Below the pieces are notes generated by a model. That model saw only the letters and a list, made by a program, of their open reading frames with translations, was not told the DNA's origin and ran no database searches. A DNA stretch of 64,000 bases, from the NCBI RefSeq assembly GCF_033958435.1, contig NC_134141.1, forward strand, positions 102,775,001 through 102,839,000. Reading direction: 5' to 3'. Positions 1 through 11,599 of this stretch are shown piece after piece. Source of the stretch: Carettochelys insculpta. Its lineage: Eukaryota > Chordata > Testudines > Carettochelyidae. The position numbers and the translations under genes were made by a program. Within the stretch, counting starts at the first letter, position 1; each line of letters starts with the position of its first letter.

Positions 1-1794
1 CCCCTAATAGTACCCTAGCAAACTGGGAGATTGCAGGCCTACTTGTGAACCCTAGATTCCAAAGATCTAGGATGAGGGTGGGGTCCGTAACAGACTATTT
101 GGTTATCCCCTACCTATGTCAGTAAATGTACATGGCACAAAGGAGAGATTTGAAGACTTGCTCGAAGTAGACTTTCATACAAAATTGCCAGAATTTACTT
201 TGCCTGCCCTCTGTGGAAATATTAGAAGAACAGTCTTTTCATGGGAATCTGCCACTTCTGAATCTGATCTAGGTGAGGTTAGAAAGTGAAACTCTTGGCT
301 AAACACCGTCAAACCTTTAAAAATGGTTCATTTCATGTTCCATTCTATAAGGGGGCAAGTCCGATTAATTTCAATGAGATTTTGCATTCATTTATACCAA
401 CTTTAATTTGGTCTACAATTATACATCATCTGGTTAGGATTAGCTGTTAATGAACTGAAACTCTTGTTGATTACCACTGCTGGAATTATTTCTTCCATAC
501 GAGTTTGTGGATTTACTCCAACAACAGGATAAAACAGAATTACTGAACAATTTGTACATGCAATTACTATCTGTTTTTCTGCAGAATACCATAGCATTAC
601 AACAGAATAAAACTTGTCAATATATTTCATACAGTCTCACATCTGAACTTCATTAAATACAATGGAGATGAGAGAACTCTAAAATATTTATGTAGCTTTC
701 ATGCAGGAACTAAATGCTTCACCATAAGAAAACAAATCTTACACAATGAAAACATACACTGTCAGCCACAGCACTGTAAATCCAGAGTAAATCCACTGAT
801 TTCCTTGAAATTATTCTGGATGTACATTAGTGCAACAGAGAAAAATTTGCCCCATTTGTAAGTTAATTGAAAGAAAAAAAAAGGTCTCTCTCTCAATTAA
901 AAAAAAAATAAAAAAAAAAAAAGAACCAAGCAAAGAATGGCAGGCTGAGCAACATATCAGAAGCCAGAGCCATCACTAATGGCCACCGCCAGTCTTGACT
1001 TTCCCTGCTCCTGTGGGCACTTTTCAGACTGTATTAGCACAAAATCTCCCAAGATGAATTTTCCAGACCTTGAATAACTTCTCCCTTTACTAGCACTTCA
1101 GTTCCTCTTCTGTTCAAGATTTCTACCAGTCTTCCATGAGAATCCAGACAGAATTTCCAGAAAGACACCTCTCTCTCCTTCTCGGCTTTGTCAATCATCA
1201 GAAAACATTTGCAACCCTCCTCCCCCTGTCCCTCCTCCACACCCCCAATAAAAAGCCTGCTGTCATATTGCTGATTCTTAGGCAAGGGACAGCTCAGATT
1301 CTGCTGCTGTTCATGTCGATGAAGCTCAGATTAGAATTTTACTCTCAACTTCTAACACCTAATATTCCGTGATTTCTGTATCACCTCTTCTGGAAATGTT
1401 CCTCATTTTTTCATTTCCACTTTCACCCTACTTCCTTTTCCTCTGGTCAGATATTACCTGAGCACACGTGGGCTCCTTCCCTATATTATTATTTACTTGT
1501 ATTGCAGTAACCAGCCAGTTTTTGTACTATCAAAAGTCATTACCTAAAAGGGATATCCCTCAGGGAAACCAGTACAAAGCTACCTGTAGATTTTAAATAA
1601 AACATTCAGAGATGTATAGCAAAAAAGGTTGTTTACTAGGAAAGTCAGTGGTGGAACCAAAATCTTTGCCAAAGGATCTCCTCGTTACATTGCAGAGCTC
1701 ACTTAATACAATACATCAGAATACTACGATATCCACTTTTCATCTCGAGAGAAAGCAGTTAGCAGCAGTAGTGAGGATCTGTGGGCAGTGTTTG
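1..1794. other. AT-rich sequence without recognisable gene
   Basis: I see no coding exon, tRNA or recognisable repeat here. An A-rich run lies at about 897-923 and could be the tail of an old retroposed copy, but I do not recognise a body upstream. Short open frames around 1034-1372 overlap on both strands, have no domain I know and sit in CT-rich sequence, so I treat them as chance. Confidence 0.6.
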
Positions 1795-2312
1795 AGTCTA
1801 CAGCTTCTCTTGTGGCTTATCTGTCCAATATTGGATTTGCATGGTTGATCGCAATAACCGCATGTAAGTCTATGTCCAAATTCTTGAGTCCGAGAGTTTT
1901 TCCTTCTAAGACAAAGTTCTTTTGCATGGCTTGCACATATACTATTGAAGGATGATGTACCCTGTTGTAGCAGTCACCACCAGGTATTTCGATCTGATGA
2001 TGTAGATTCCCAGGATTTTGGATTGATGTTGAATTTTTTCATGGCATTTTTGCGTGTATCCTTGAATCTTAGCTTTGGTCTTCCTCTTGTTCTCAACCCA
2101 CATGACAGTTCACTGAAGAGGATTTCTTTGGGAAGACGTTGGTCACCTACTCTTCTCACATGACCAAGCCATCATAGTCTTATTCTGTTGAGGATCGTTA
2201 TGAGGCTGGACATGCTAGATCTTGAAGGACATCTGCATTTGAAACTTTATCTTGCCAGTTGATATTCATAATCCTGCAGAGGCAGTGAAGATGGAAGCTG
2301 TTCACATCAAAA
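1795..2312 (-). pseudogene. LINE reverse-transcriptase C-terminal remnant with terminal zinc finger
   Basis: Read on the minus strand, this is the last part of a non-LTR retrotransposon ORF. From about 2312 downward the translation resembles the post-RT region of these proteins (an L-C-R-I-x-N-I-x-W-Q-D stretch). A WLGHVRRVGDQRLPKE block follows near 2175, then a GRPKLRFKDTRKNAM block and a W-E-S-T-S-S-D-R-N-T-W block near 1975. The frame then reaches CGYCDQPCKSNIGQISHKRS near 1815, which matches the C-terminal CCHH-like finger of this protein type. Stop codons interrupt the frame (for example before WLGHV and after the final W block), so it is dead. The palm domain is missing, meaning the copy is truncated or the rest has decayed beyond recognition. 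I cannot assign the clade with certainty. Confidence 0.7.
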
Positions 2313-3864
2313 TATGTGACTACCTATAATTTGTAACATTGATTGCTTGGTTTCCTCTCCTTAGTGCTTCAACCTATTATAAAATAATTACCAATATAAT
2401 AACTTTTTGAAGAAATCTTTTCTTTATTTATACTTCATTTCACATTTTCAGGTGGGCTAAAAATGATGCCAACACATCTTTAAACCACTCTCTTTACTTC
2501 CTTGTTTAGCTACTTTATATGGGTGATTCACACTTCGCAAATAGCAAACTGCTGGCAGGCTTTATCACTCTTCAAACATTTCAAGACATAGCCCATGTCA
2601 TCCGGTGACTTGAAATTCCAAATTCCAGAGTCACACAAGTTATTCCACATCAGCAAAGGATCTAGACTTTTCACTGTGTTTATAATTAACTGAACCCGAA
2701 GTACCATAGATCATAAAAAAATCATATACATAGAACAGCATTTACAACAAATATTGGTTTTAAGGAAATAGCCAAATTACTTTTCAACAGATTTTATTGT
2801 CTCTAATTATGCATGTATCTCCATTCAGTAACCAGAGGAACTTGTTTTATTTCACTTTGCTGTAGCTACACATTTCAACACAGTTTTGCTTTGATTGCTA
2901 GAAAGAGGAAATTCATTCTCCTTAATAATTTCTGCAATTAGAAAACACTGCTTGAGAAAAGGAAATTCCACAATGTGAACATTATGGAATCTCCAGGAGA
3001 CATAATCTAAATACATTTCTCTGCTCACAAGTACAATTTAACCGCAACTATATTTATTAAAAGCTGTTAAATCCCAGGTGGTGAACTTCAAAAACATCTT
3101 TTTATATCCTTGTGATGTCTGAGTTCCTGATCAAATCCAGTCTGATATGGTAAATGCACTCTTTGTTTAGATTTTCACACAGGTTGCCAGCTACACAGAA
3201 CTTTATTTGTTTTATATCAGTTCCTTGTGATCAGGAACACTTTGTACATTTGGTTTTCCTTTGATTCATTCTTCAGCTATGTAAATGCTAGGCTTTCATT
3301 CCTTATCAATAAGTTTGTTTATCCTGTCATCTTCGGTGCTGTGTATGTATTCTAATATTAGCAACTCAGAGCCTTGTATCTTGATTAGAGGCAAGAAATG
3401 AAAACCATGAGCAAACATAGACTGTTTTCTGATTCATTACAAACATTGCTTGTTATAGAAAGATTCGTTTAAGTAAGGTAAATTAATTTTAGCATTCCCT
3501 TTAGTATGTAAAGTGGTTAAAGCTAAATAACTTTGTGTATAATTGTAAAATGGATATCTTTGCCTGTAGTGGTCAGTGTTGGTCACCTTATCTATCTGTA
3601 CATGAAGATTGTCAGCTGGTGTAAATCAGCATTGCTCAAGCAGACTGAGAATCTAGCCCACAGACAATGTGGGCAAAATACAGAGTAAGGCAGTCAAATT
3701 GATGATTAGGAAGGAAGGAAGCTTATCTATAAGGATTACATAGGGTTAGCCTGTGAAATACTTGATTATCTTAGCAAACAATTATTGACAAAATTAGCCC
3801 TCCTGAATAAGTAAATGTGTGGGCTATGTTAAAAAGTTAGGTGAACCCATCTATGCTGTTCATT
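2313..3864. other. AT-rich sequence without recognisable gene
   Basis: No open frame with a recognisable domain, no RNA gene and no repeat boundary is visible in this stretch, which runs up to the 5' end of the Harbinger element. Confidence 0.6.
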
Positions 3865-3950
3865 GGCTAAGTCTACACTAGGACACTACATCAAAGTAGC
3901 CTATTTCGAAGTAACAACATTGAAATAGGCTATTTCAACGTGTATCGTCC
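3865..3950 (+). repeat. Harbinger left terminal and subterminal inverted repeats
   Basis: The first 17 bases match the right end (7876-7892) in inverted orientation apart from a few positions. They are followed by short alternating motifs (AAAGTAGCCTATTTCGAAGT, then TTGAAATAGGCTATTTCAAC) that are self-complementary. The same motif series appears at the right end around 7700-7870 and at both ends of the copy at 42942-43652. Confidence 0.8.
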
Positions 3951-4228
3951 TCCGGGGCTGCTGCCATTGATGTTCAACATTGAAGTAGTGATGGGGAGTG
4001 TTGAAAGGAGCCGCCTCAGAAGGAAATGTGGAGCGTCCACACGCACAAGTGCTTCCTGTCGAAATAAGTGGCCAGGAAAGCCCGTGGATGGGGTCACAGG
4101 CTGGACTAGCCCTTCTGGGACAACAGCAAGCCGCTCATTTAAAGGGCCCCTCCCAGACACACCTGGCCTGCACAGCACGAGGTCTGCAGAGCACTAGCCA
4201 CACTCTTGCAGACCAATGCACAGCAGCT

Positions 4229-5656
4229 ATGGCCCTCCAGCAGCAGCAGCAGCAGGAGCAGCACCTGGAAGCCTTCCAGGTAGTCACCAAGGGAGCAAGC
4301 ACCATGCTAGGTGCTGCACAGGAAGCAGCCCAGCAGCTCCTGGCAGGGGGGCCCTCCAGGGGGGCAAATGGGGATGCTCCTGACCACTGGGCTCCCCTGT
4401 TCCTCCCCGACTGGGTGCTCTGCCGACTCTGGAGCTACCCCACCAGCTCTGAGTGCTGGGAGCAGCTGGTCACGGGGGAGTGGAACGACAACATGTGGCT
4501 GTGGAACTTCCGCATGCGCCGGCAGACCTTCCTGGAGCTCTGCCAGTGGCTCACCCCCACGCTGAGGTACCAGGACACCTGGATGCAGCGCGCCCTCCCC
4601 GTCAAGAAGAGGGTCGCAATAGCTGACTGGAAGCTGGCCACTCCAGACAGCTACCGCTCCATGGGACACCAGTTTGGAGTGGGAAAGGCCACGGTCAGGG
4701 CTGTCATCATGGAGGTAAGGAGGCATGGGCAGGCACCCACTGGGGGATGGGGGGGCCAGGGAGGGGGATGGATGTGGGGCAGGGGAGGAGAGGTGCCAGG
4801 GAGGGAGGGGGATGCGTGTGGGTCCAGGGATGGAAGGAGAGGTGCTGGGGAGGGAGGGGATGGGTGAGCGGGTGTCTGGGGAGGTGCCTGGGAGTGGGGC
4901 CTGGGGCACCCTGCACACCTATCCCCTCCCCACAGGTGGTGCGTGCGCTCAATGCCATGCTACTCCAGAGGGTCGTCCGAATCAGGGACCTGGATGCAGT
5001 CATCACCGGATTTGCTGCCATGTGGCTCCCAAACTGTTTCAGGGCCCTGCATGGGACCCACATCCCCATTCATGCCCCAAACCACAGTGGGGGAAGATAC
5101 GTCAACCAGAGGGGCTACCACTCCGTGGTCCTGCAGGCCATGGTGAACAGCTGGGGCTGCTTCCAGGATGTCTACTTGGGCTGGGCTGGCTTTACACATG
5201 ACGCCCACATTTTTAGGAACTTGGGTCCACCTGGAGGTGGGGACCTACATCCCCCAGAAGGAGAGCCCTCTGGCGGACACCGCTGTGCCCCTCTGCCTCG
5301 TGGCGGACATGGCCAACCCTCTCCAGCCCTGGCTCATGCACCCATACACTAGCCACCTCACCACCAGCCAGGAGCAGTTCAACACCCAACTGAACCATGC
5401 CTGGCAGGTGGTGGAGAGGACCTTCAGCCCCCTGAAGGGCTGCTGGTGGTGCCTCCTTGCCTGCCTGGGCGTCGGCCTCCAGCACATCCCCCAGGTTGTG
5501 GGCACATGCTGCACGCTCCACAACATTGTTGAGAGCAAGGGGGAGGCCTTCATCCAGGGGTGGGCAGTTGATGCTGGCACAGGCTTACCCCAGCCAGCCA
5601 CTGCACCCAGTCACCAGGCCTACCACAAGGCCCATTTTGAGCAGGGAGACCCCTGA
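4229..5656 (+). pseudogene. Harbinger transposase, HARBI1-like DDE nuclease (two exons, inactivated)
   Basis: This is the nuclease that would cut and join the transposon ends. I place the start at the ATG at 4229, which opens MALQQQQQQEQ. Exon 1 (4229-4714) carries the N-terminal helical part (FRMRRQTFLELCQWL) and the helix-turn-helix-like region ending KATVRAVIME. A GAG|GTAAGG donor at 4714/4715 and a CCCCACAG acceptor at 4935 define a 221-bp GC-rich intron. Splicing restores the reading frame into VVRALNAML. Exon 2 has the catalytic core. The usual GA(L/I)DGTHI motif reads ALHGTHI, so the first catalytic Asp is His (near 5049). THDAHIFRN keeps the second Asp, and VERTFSPLKGCWW keeps the Glu. 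The frame shifts near 5222, where NLG must join HLEVGTYIPQKE in another frame. A polyadenylation signal AATAAA lies at 5742-5747. The missing Asp and the frameshift make it non-functional. Confidence 0.88.
4715..4935 (+). other. Inferred intron of the Harbinger transposase
   Basis: It begins GTAAGG and ends CCCCACAG, is 221 bp long and is very G-rich (GGGGAGGG-type runs). Homology to HARBI1-like proteins stops exactly at 4714 and resumes at 4936, and removing the stretch brings the two exons into one frame. Reading through it gives low-complexity Gly/Arg-rich protein, which is not family-like. Confidence 0.75.
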
Positions 5657-5741
5657 GTACCTCCCTGGCCTTCCCCGGAGGGCTTCCCACACACCACCCC
5701 CACTGCCCACACACCATCCCCACATCTCAGGTACTTTGGAA

Positions 5742-5747
5742 AATAAA
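5742..5747 (+). terminator. Polyadenylation signal of the Harbinger transposase
   Basis: AATAAA lies 86 bases after the TGA stop at 5654-5656, in the short gap before the convergent Myb-like gene, where a plus-strand 3' end would be expected. Confidence 0.6.
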
Positions 5748-5823
5748 ACTGTGGATTATTGAAAACTGGTAAACTGTCTTATGTGCACAACAAAAGCTGG
5801 AACCAATGTACTAAGGGGGACAA

Positions 5824-7566
5824 CTATATACAAGGGGAACAACTAAATAAAAATGAGGGACCAGCGGATTGGTGGGTGTAGAGCGGCGTGACCCCTGCTG
5901 GGTATGGGTCGCAGCCCACCCCTGTCTGCGGACCCCAGCGCAGCCGACTGGGGGCTGGGAGGACCAGCAAATACAGCCGGAATGCCTCCACTGGCTGGTC
6001 TTCGGTCCCAGTGCACTCCGGTCGTGGGGGGCTGGTAGGCAGCGCAGCAGGCAGTGAGGCAGGAAGTGAGGCAGGTGGGGCGGCAGGCGGTGAGGCAGAC
6101 AGCGCAGCAGGTGAGGCGGCGAGTGAGACAGGTGGGGCGGCAAAGGGGGGCATTGGGTGGAGCAGTGGGGAGGACAGCAGGGGGAGCGGCAGGGGCAAGA
6201 GCCAGGTGACAGCCTCCCAGAACAACCCAGCTATGTCCCAGAAGATGCCCATGAATTCCTGCCACACCACCCAGCACCAGCTGGACTCCTCCCTGTCAAA
6301 GTGGAGCCTCTCCTTGGCCACCTCTGCCTGCCACCGGAGAGCCGCCAGGAGCTGGGGGTCCACGAGGGCCATCCTCTGGGTCTGGCGGTGGCATGCCCAT
6401 CCTGCTGGCATTGGAGGTGTCCCTGGGCGCTGGTGGTGCCTGGCCGCCATCCAGCTCTCGGGGACCACAGAGGTTGCCTGGCTGCCTGGGGCCTCAGATG
6501 GTGCAGCTGCAGGGAGGGAGAGAGGGACGTGAAGGCTGTCAGTACTGTGCCCTGGCTCATGGCCCTTTCCCCCCATCCCCCCTTGGGTGCTGGGTCTCCA
6601 TCCCCATCAGGGGGTGTGGTGTCCCCATTGGGTGTCCACATTGCATGGTCCCCCTGCCCCTGGGGTTAGGGCACAGTGCTGTCCATGGGGGAGGGTGATG
6701 ACAGGAGCTGATGGCCATTCCACTATCCCGGACCGTGCTGTGGCTGGGTCTGCTGGGGGTGTGTGGGGCTCCTGGTCGTGTCTGGTGCCCCCACCCCATG
6801 GCCCGGGGTGTGTGCCTTGTGGGGTATGTACCTGACCAGCCACTGCTGCGATCAGGGGAACCCTGGTTGGTGGACACCCAGCTGGTGCTCCAGGAGGGGA
6901 GGTCTATGAGGAGACTTTCCCCTCACTGCTGGACCCCTCCACTGCCATCCCGACAGGTGGCTCTTTGGGTGGGCCCGAGAGTGTGGGGCTGGCCTCTGGG
7001 CCAGACTCCAGCTCCAGGGCCTGCTGGGACTCCTTAGCTGCAGTGTCCAATGTGGCCTGGGGTAGGAGGTGTCCCGGGGGCCCAGAATGGCCCTGAGCTC
7101 CCTGCAATAGGGGCAAGTGGTGGGGGTGGCCCCAGACTGGCTGGCCAAGTCCCGGGTCTGGGCATAACCCTGCCACAACTCCTTCACCTTATTCCGGATG
7201 TGACCCAGAGTGCGGGCAGGGTGACCCCGGGTGGCCAGGCCCTCGGCCAGTCGGGTGAATGCTTCCGCGTTCCACTGCTTGCTGCCCATCACGTGGAGCA
7301 CCTCCTCCCCACCCCAGAGCCCCAGCAGGTCTCGGAGCTCGGCCTCCAACCAGGAGGGGTCCTGCTGCTTTTTGGCTCCCCGCTTGGCTGCTGAAGGTCC
7401 CTTGGTCCCCTTGGTGGGGGAGCCCTGGGGGTGCTCTGGGAGCTGGCTGGATGCTATGGCTGGTGAATGTGCAGATCAGGGCCTCTGGAAAGTGTGCAGG
7501 GCTAGCATGTGCATGTGCTGCTGCCTGCACACTCTCAACTTCCTGCCACAGGAAATCTGGGTCCAT
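5824..7566 (-). pseudogene. Harbinger Myb/SANT-like DNA-binding protein (two exons, inactivated)
   Basis: This is the second Harbinger gene; in the family the Myb-like partner binds the transposon ends and helps nuclear import of the nuclease. The start is the ATG at 7564-7566 (MDPDFLWQEVES). The Myb/SANT-like trihelix fold follows: LRDLLGLWGGEEVLHVMG, WNAEAFTRLAEGLATRGH, then IRNKVKELWQGYAQTRD and CPYCRELRAILG, with tryptophans in the expected places. An acidic linker (AKESQQALELESGPE) lies in a different frame and ends in TAG near 6904. A CAG|GTACAT donor at 6832/6831 and a CCCTGCAG acceptor at 6507 fit an intron of about 325 bp. Exon 2 (from 6506) has the C-terminal helix (LAALRWQAEVAKERLHFDREE) and then an Ala/Ser/Pro repetitive tail. 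At least two frameshifts (between 7430 and 7510, and near 7060) and one stop show that it is dead. Confidence 0.78.
6020..6150. repeat. Short tandem GGCAG/GAGGCAG-type repeat in the Myb-like gene tail
   Basis: Imperfect repeats of the type GAGGCAGGAAGTGAGGC and GCGGCAGGCGGTGAGGC run through this stretch. On the minus strand they encode the Ala/Ser/Pro-rich C-terminal tail of the Myb-like protein. They probably expanded by replication slippage. Confidence 0.6.
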
Positions 7567-8047
7567 GGTGTTTTAAGGGCTGCTGCACACGATAATCATA
7601 GAGCCCCACAGGGGCTGAACAGAGCATCTCAACCCCTCAGCTGATTGCCGCCATGGAGGACCATGCACTTTCAAAGTAGCGGGACCTGGATCGTCTACAC
7701 ATGCCCTATTTTGACATTGAACATCAAAGTAGGGCGCTATTCCCATCTTCGGATAGGAATAGCAATTTCGACGTCTCACCACCTAATGTCAATTTCAACG
7801 TTGAAATAGCGCACGGCGTGTGTAGACGCGATGTGTGCTATTTCGACGTTGTGCCGGCTACTTCGAAGGAGCCGGCTAGTGTAGACGCACCCAATGTGTG
7901 AAAAATCCACCTCCCTTAGTATGACTAGCTAACTATCTTTCAAAAGGTCAGAAGGAACCATTTCACTGATGTGAAAGATTATTTCTGCTCCATGAGTTAG
8001 TTATGGGATTAATTACATGAGTGTTCTTTGCCTTCCTCTTGAGCAAT

Positions 8048-8243
8048 GTTTCCTCTAATCTTTTCCATCCATGTGCAAATTTTTTTCATTCATATGTGGT
8101 ATAAATGTTTTGTGCATTGAGGCACATGTGAATGTGCACCACCAATAGAAACACAAACCTAGCTGTGGGCTCTCTGCTAATCAGCTGGGAGGCAGGGAAA
8201 TGTCTCCTGAGCAGTTGCACGAGTGCACAGTTTACAGGGAAAA
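8048..8243 (+). mobile_element. Short non-autonomous DNA transposon copy, probably hAT-like
   Basis: The copy starts TTCCTCTAATCTTTTCCATC and ends TTTACAGGGAAAA, so its ends are roughly inverted (TTCCCTGTAAA when reversed). A second diverged copy of the same family lies at 30644-30790, with the same CCATCCATGTGC, GAATGTGCACCAC and CACGAGxxCACAG blocks in the same order. It has no coding capacity. The superfamily is my inference from end sequence and size. Confidence 0.6.
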
Positions 8244-9247
8244 CTAGTCTTGAGCCAGACAACAGATGAAAAAATATTAAAAAATGATAAAGTGTGGAAA
8301 AACTGTAACCAACCCTTCCAGACAGAAAGAAGTCATAGCTTGTTTCTGGTCCTACACAACTTTAATATGATTCTGTATACAAATGGCCCTTTTTAGTTAC
8401 AGTTAAATAAGTATTCCATTACAGGCATGTGCAAAACTTTCCAAGCCAATCCTATGCTCAAACTGCAAATTAAGGTATAATAATCTCTGAGCTCGATCCC
8501 AGGTACCTCAGAAGAGTGCTTAATGCACCTAACTAAGTGGGGAGGGAGTCATAGACTTCTGCCCTCTGGTCCAAGACACAAAATTCATATCAGCCCCAAA
8601 ACATATTATCTTTTTCTTCGACATAGGAAAAGGATTGGCTAATGAAAGAGCACAGAGATGGGGGGAAAAAAACCTCTCCTGTTTTTTTACTGAGTAATTT
8701 GCAAGAAGTAGACTCCCTATATTATCTTGAAGGTCCCTAATGATTGCACCAAGCAAGAAAAGCAATTATACTAGCAACTGATTTCCAGTCACCAGCTATT
8801 TTAATTGTCTTGCCCTTATCTATATAGTCATAGGTTTTGAGCTCAGGTAATGATCGATTAGGTTAGACTGTCTACTCTTCATAAGAGAAGCAATGTCCTT
8901 TTTTATACATGTTTCTGCTAATGATGAATATTCGTTACACCCCTGTTCCTCATCCATTGGAGTATGGCAATCCCAGGGAAGATGAAGAAAGGAATGTTTC
9001 TAATTTGTGTAATTATTCTTATTGGGGATCAGTTAAAACAGAACCGTCAGAACTGGACTCAGTATTTTTAGATGAGCCTGAGAAATAGTGATTTGGCCCA
9101 TTTACTCAAAACTCCCTTATTCTGTCTTCCATGAGCACACCAAACCACTGTGACAGAAGCCTCCCACAACTGGCCATTTTCATTACATCTGGTCAGCCAC
9201 AAGCCAGGCAGAAAATATGCCTGCCCTCAATTAAGATCTGGCTAGAA
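8244..9247. other. AT-rich sequence without recognisable gene
   Basis: Nothing recognisable on either strand; the few short open frames lack any domain. Confidence 0.55.
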
Positions 9248-9555
9248 CAGGGGTCAGCAGTTCCCAGCCTGGTTGCCAAGAGTGGCACACGAGGTGGGAG
9301 CTCAGCCCTGCCCATCCTCCTCTATGCAGCCGGGAGCTTGCGCAAAGCTATACCACCTGTGATTAACAAAAGCCAGTCAATGCTACCAACCACCACCTGC
9401 ACAGTAAAGCTCTGCATTTTCTCTTTATTTATTAATGAAGGTGTTGTAAGTAAAGCTATTAGTGACTTTAAAAAGTATCACCAGCACTCAGACTGTACGT
9501 AGAGGTCAAATGGTCAAATTTCAGCCCTTTGCCTTGGAAAGATTGATGGTCCCTG
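9248..9555 (+). mobile_element. Non-autonomous hAT transposon, 308 bp, with 8-bp target duplication
   Basis: The left end is CAGGGGTCAGCAG and the right end, reverse-complemented, is CAGGGACCATC, typical of hAT termini. The flanks are GGCTAGAA (9240-9247) and GCCTAGAA (9556-9563), an 8-bp duplication with one difference, which is the hAT target length. There is no transposase coding sequence. Confidence 0.75.
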
Positions 9556-10444
9556 GCCTAGAAATGCAAGAACTGAAAATTTCCAAGGGAAGAGGATTTT
9601 TTTTTCCCCTTGGAAAATTAAGATTCAAAGAACTCAAAACAGACTGTGAGAACAGGTCAGTTCCCTTGAAACTTTCAACAGAATCCTGTCAGACAGAGAG
9701 ATGCTTAGCTCCCGGGACTTCCAGGTCTACCCAGTTCCCCCACTGCATGAGTGGAGGGTTCAGTGGGACCCCAGGGCTAACCACCTCCTCAGCCACTGGG
9801 ACTCCCTGGTCTCTTGTTTCCAAGATGAGGAAAGCCCACGAGTAAGTGGAGAACATGGAGACCTGGGATATAGGTCAGAAATGGGAGAGACCACAGTACT
9901 ATAATGGCAGAGTAAAAGGAGGGTCAGAGCAAAACTGGGAGGCAAGACCAAATCAATATCTTAGATGCCATTTGATGTAAATGAAGGGAGATGCTAAACT
10001 GCTTTCTGCTGGTTTGGAATAAAGGTTTAGGAATACTGCATATAAAAAAGAGTACTTTGAAGAAGAATTATGATTGATTTTTTGATAATCACTGAATCTT
10101 ATGGTCTTTATGAAAAGGACAGCATGGTACTCTCACGTGTGTTTGAGAAGGAAAAGGTCTCAGTGAATGCAAAGGGAATTCTTTAACTGAGTTTACTGGT
10201 AGCAGAAGGATAAAGTAGTTCTTCCTACTGCTTCTGGCTACCTAACTCACCCACGTCATGCTTCCTTTTGTGACTGCACCCCTCACATCAATCTCCCTCC
10301 TTGTTTGGACTAAGTAGTCAAATTACTATCTAAAACCCACACTCCGTGTTTAAAAGAGAAGCTAAATTATAACCTGACAAAAATAACTTCCACTGCCAGC
10401 TTCCAGGAACCTCCTCAGTCAGGTACAAAATGTGTTGTTACAGT
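9556..10444. other. Sequence without recognisable gene
   Basis: Open frames at 9462-9951 are short, overlap on both strands and lack any domain I recognise. No repeat boundary is evident. Confidence 0.5.
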
Positions 10445-10692
10445 GCAGAGTTTCTCAACTGGTGGGTGGCAGCTCTCAGGGAGCACTTGCGGTCATAAGA
10501 CATTGCTTTCGATCGTAACAAAGTTTCCAAAGAAAATCTCTTTCCACAACTCCCCTCCCACCATCTTCCTTTGCGGGCAACCGTTTTCTGTCAACCTCAA
10601 CACAACTGAGGGTTGTCTTATCACTGAGGGTTACATGAACCTATGACTTCAAAAAAGTTTCTAACCTGAAAAAGTTGGGAAATATTGGTCTG
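10445..10692 (+). mobile_element. Probable non-autonomous hAT transposon
   Basis: The left end CAGAGTTTCTCAACTGG and the reversed right end CAGACCAATATTTCCCAAC resemble hAT ends of the CAGxGxTTCTCAAC type. The interior has the G/C-rich beginning usual for these elements. I could not find a convincing 8-bp target duplication, so the boundaries may be a few bases off. Confidence 0.55.
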
Positions 10693-11599
10693 GTGAATAT
10701 CACAGGGTACCTGCTCACCACAATGGTGCCCCCTTCTGGCTGCTCTGGGAAATAGTTCTCTTCCACATCCAATGCTCCCCCTTGGAATCAGTCAACCCAT
10801 TGGCCTCTCTCCCATTCCATGGTCTCTATGTCACTCCAGCAATCCTAGCTTTCTTGTGTGACTGAGTCCTCCAGCCAGGTCACCAAGGCTATGGCTACAA
10901 AGGGATAAAAATGCCTGTGGTTGGCCCATATCAGCTGACTGGGGCTCAGGCTCTGGAAAAAAACTGTGGAAATGCTAAGGACTTGTCTGGAGCCTGAACA
11001 AGCATGGATGGCCCCAGAGCTCAGAGACAGCACAGCAATTTTTAGCCCCAAAGTCCAAGCCCAAGTCATCTGACTCAAGCCAGCCACAGCCACACAGCTG
11101 TGTAGACATGCCCTGTGTGGTTTCCCCTTCTTGGGGACAGATTTGCTAAATCTGTCCAAACACTGTCATTCTGTCAGCAGCTGGTGGGAGAAATGGGGGC
11201 ATACCATCCCCATCTAGATACCAGGCTAGGGACTCTACAACTCACAGCCAACAATCTGCTCAATCCCCAAGCATGCTTTCTCACTGGGGTGCTTCATATT
11301 AACCTCCACTAAGCTTTCTTCTCCCTTGTCTCTTTCCTCAGGACTAGGGGCCTAGTTTTGCCCCAAGTCCCCTCACAGAAGGTAACCCCAAACTTCTTCA
11401 TCATAGGCCCTTTTGTTGCTTGCTGGTTTTATACTAACCCCACCCACATTTGCTCAGCTGAGGTCTCTTTTCCAGTCATGGGTACTCTGTACCCTAAATA
11501 CCCAATGTACAGCCTATCAGACTAATTGGCCCTTTCTCATCTTCCTTAACCCTCTCAGGGCTGGCATGGGGTGAACACACCATCATACTCTCTATTGTC
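10693..11599. other. Old sequence with possible MITE and LTR-like scraps
   Basis: A piece ending TGTGTAGACATGCCCT near 11113 resembles one end of the GTCTACAC-type MITEs seen elsewhere in the window; its other end may be near 10977. The region around 11340-11550 is C-rich and could be a decayed LTR, but I see no termini. I find no gene. Confidence 0.35.

Larger units (their letters stand above)
3865..7892 (+). mobile_element. PIF/Harbinger DNA transposon, near full length (4.03 kb), two-gene type
   Basis: The element has imperfect terminal inverted repeats. The left end reads GGCTAAGTCTACACTAG and the right end, reverse-complemented, reads GGGTGCGTCTACACTAG. The flanking trinucleotides are ATT on the left (3862-3864) and AAT on the right (7893-7895), which fits a degraded 3-bp target duplication. 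Subterminal DNA on both sides is filled with variants of TTTCGAAGT/TTTCAACGT, forming further inverted pairs that are probably transposase-binding sites. Inside are two convergent genes, the arrangement known for autonomous Harbingers: a DDE nuclease on plus (4229-5656) and a Myb/SANT-like DNA-binding protein on minus (7566-5824). The interior is GC-rich compared with the AT-rich flanks, consistent with a transposed segment. Frameshifts and a catalytic substitution show this copy is no longer autonomous. Confidence 0.9.

Noticed and set aside
4307..4918. 203-codon minus-strand frame overlapping the Harbinger transposase
   Set aside because: It is the antisense of GC-rich transposase coding sequence and of the G-rich intron, with a Pro/Ser-rich low-complexity product.
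5888..6669. Plus-strand frames of 214 and 170 codons over the Myb-like gene
   Set aside because: They are antisense to exon 2 of the Myb-like gene, where the minus frame has family-like helices, and are Gly/Ala/Ser low complexity.
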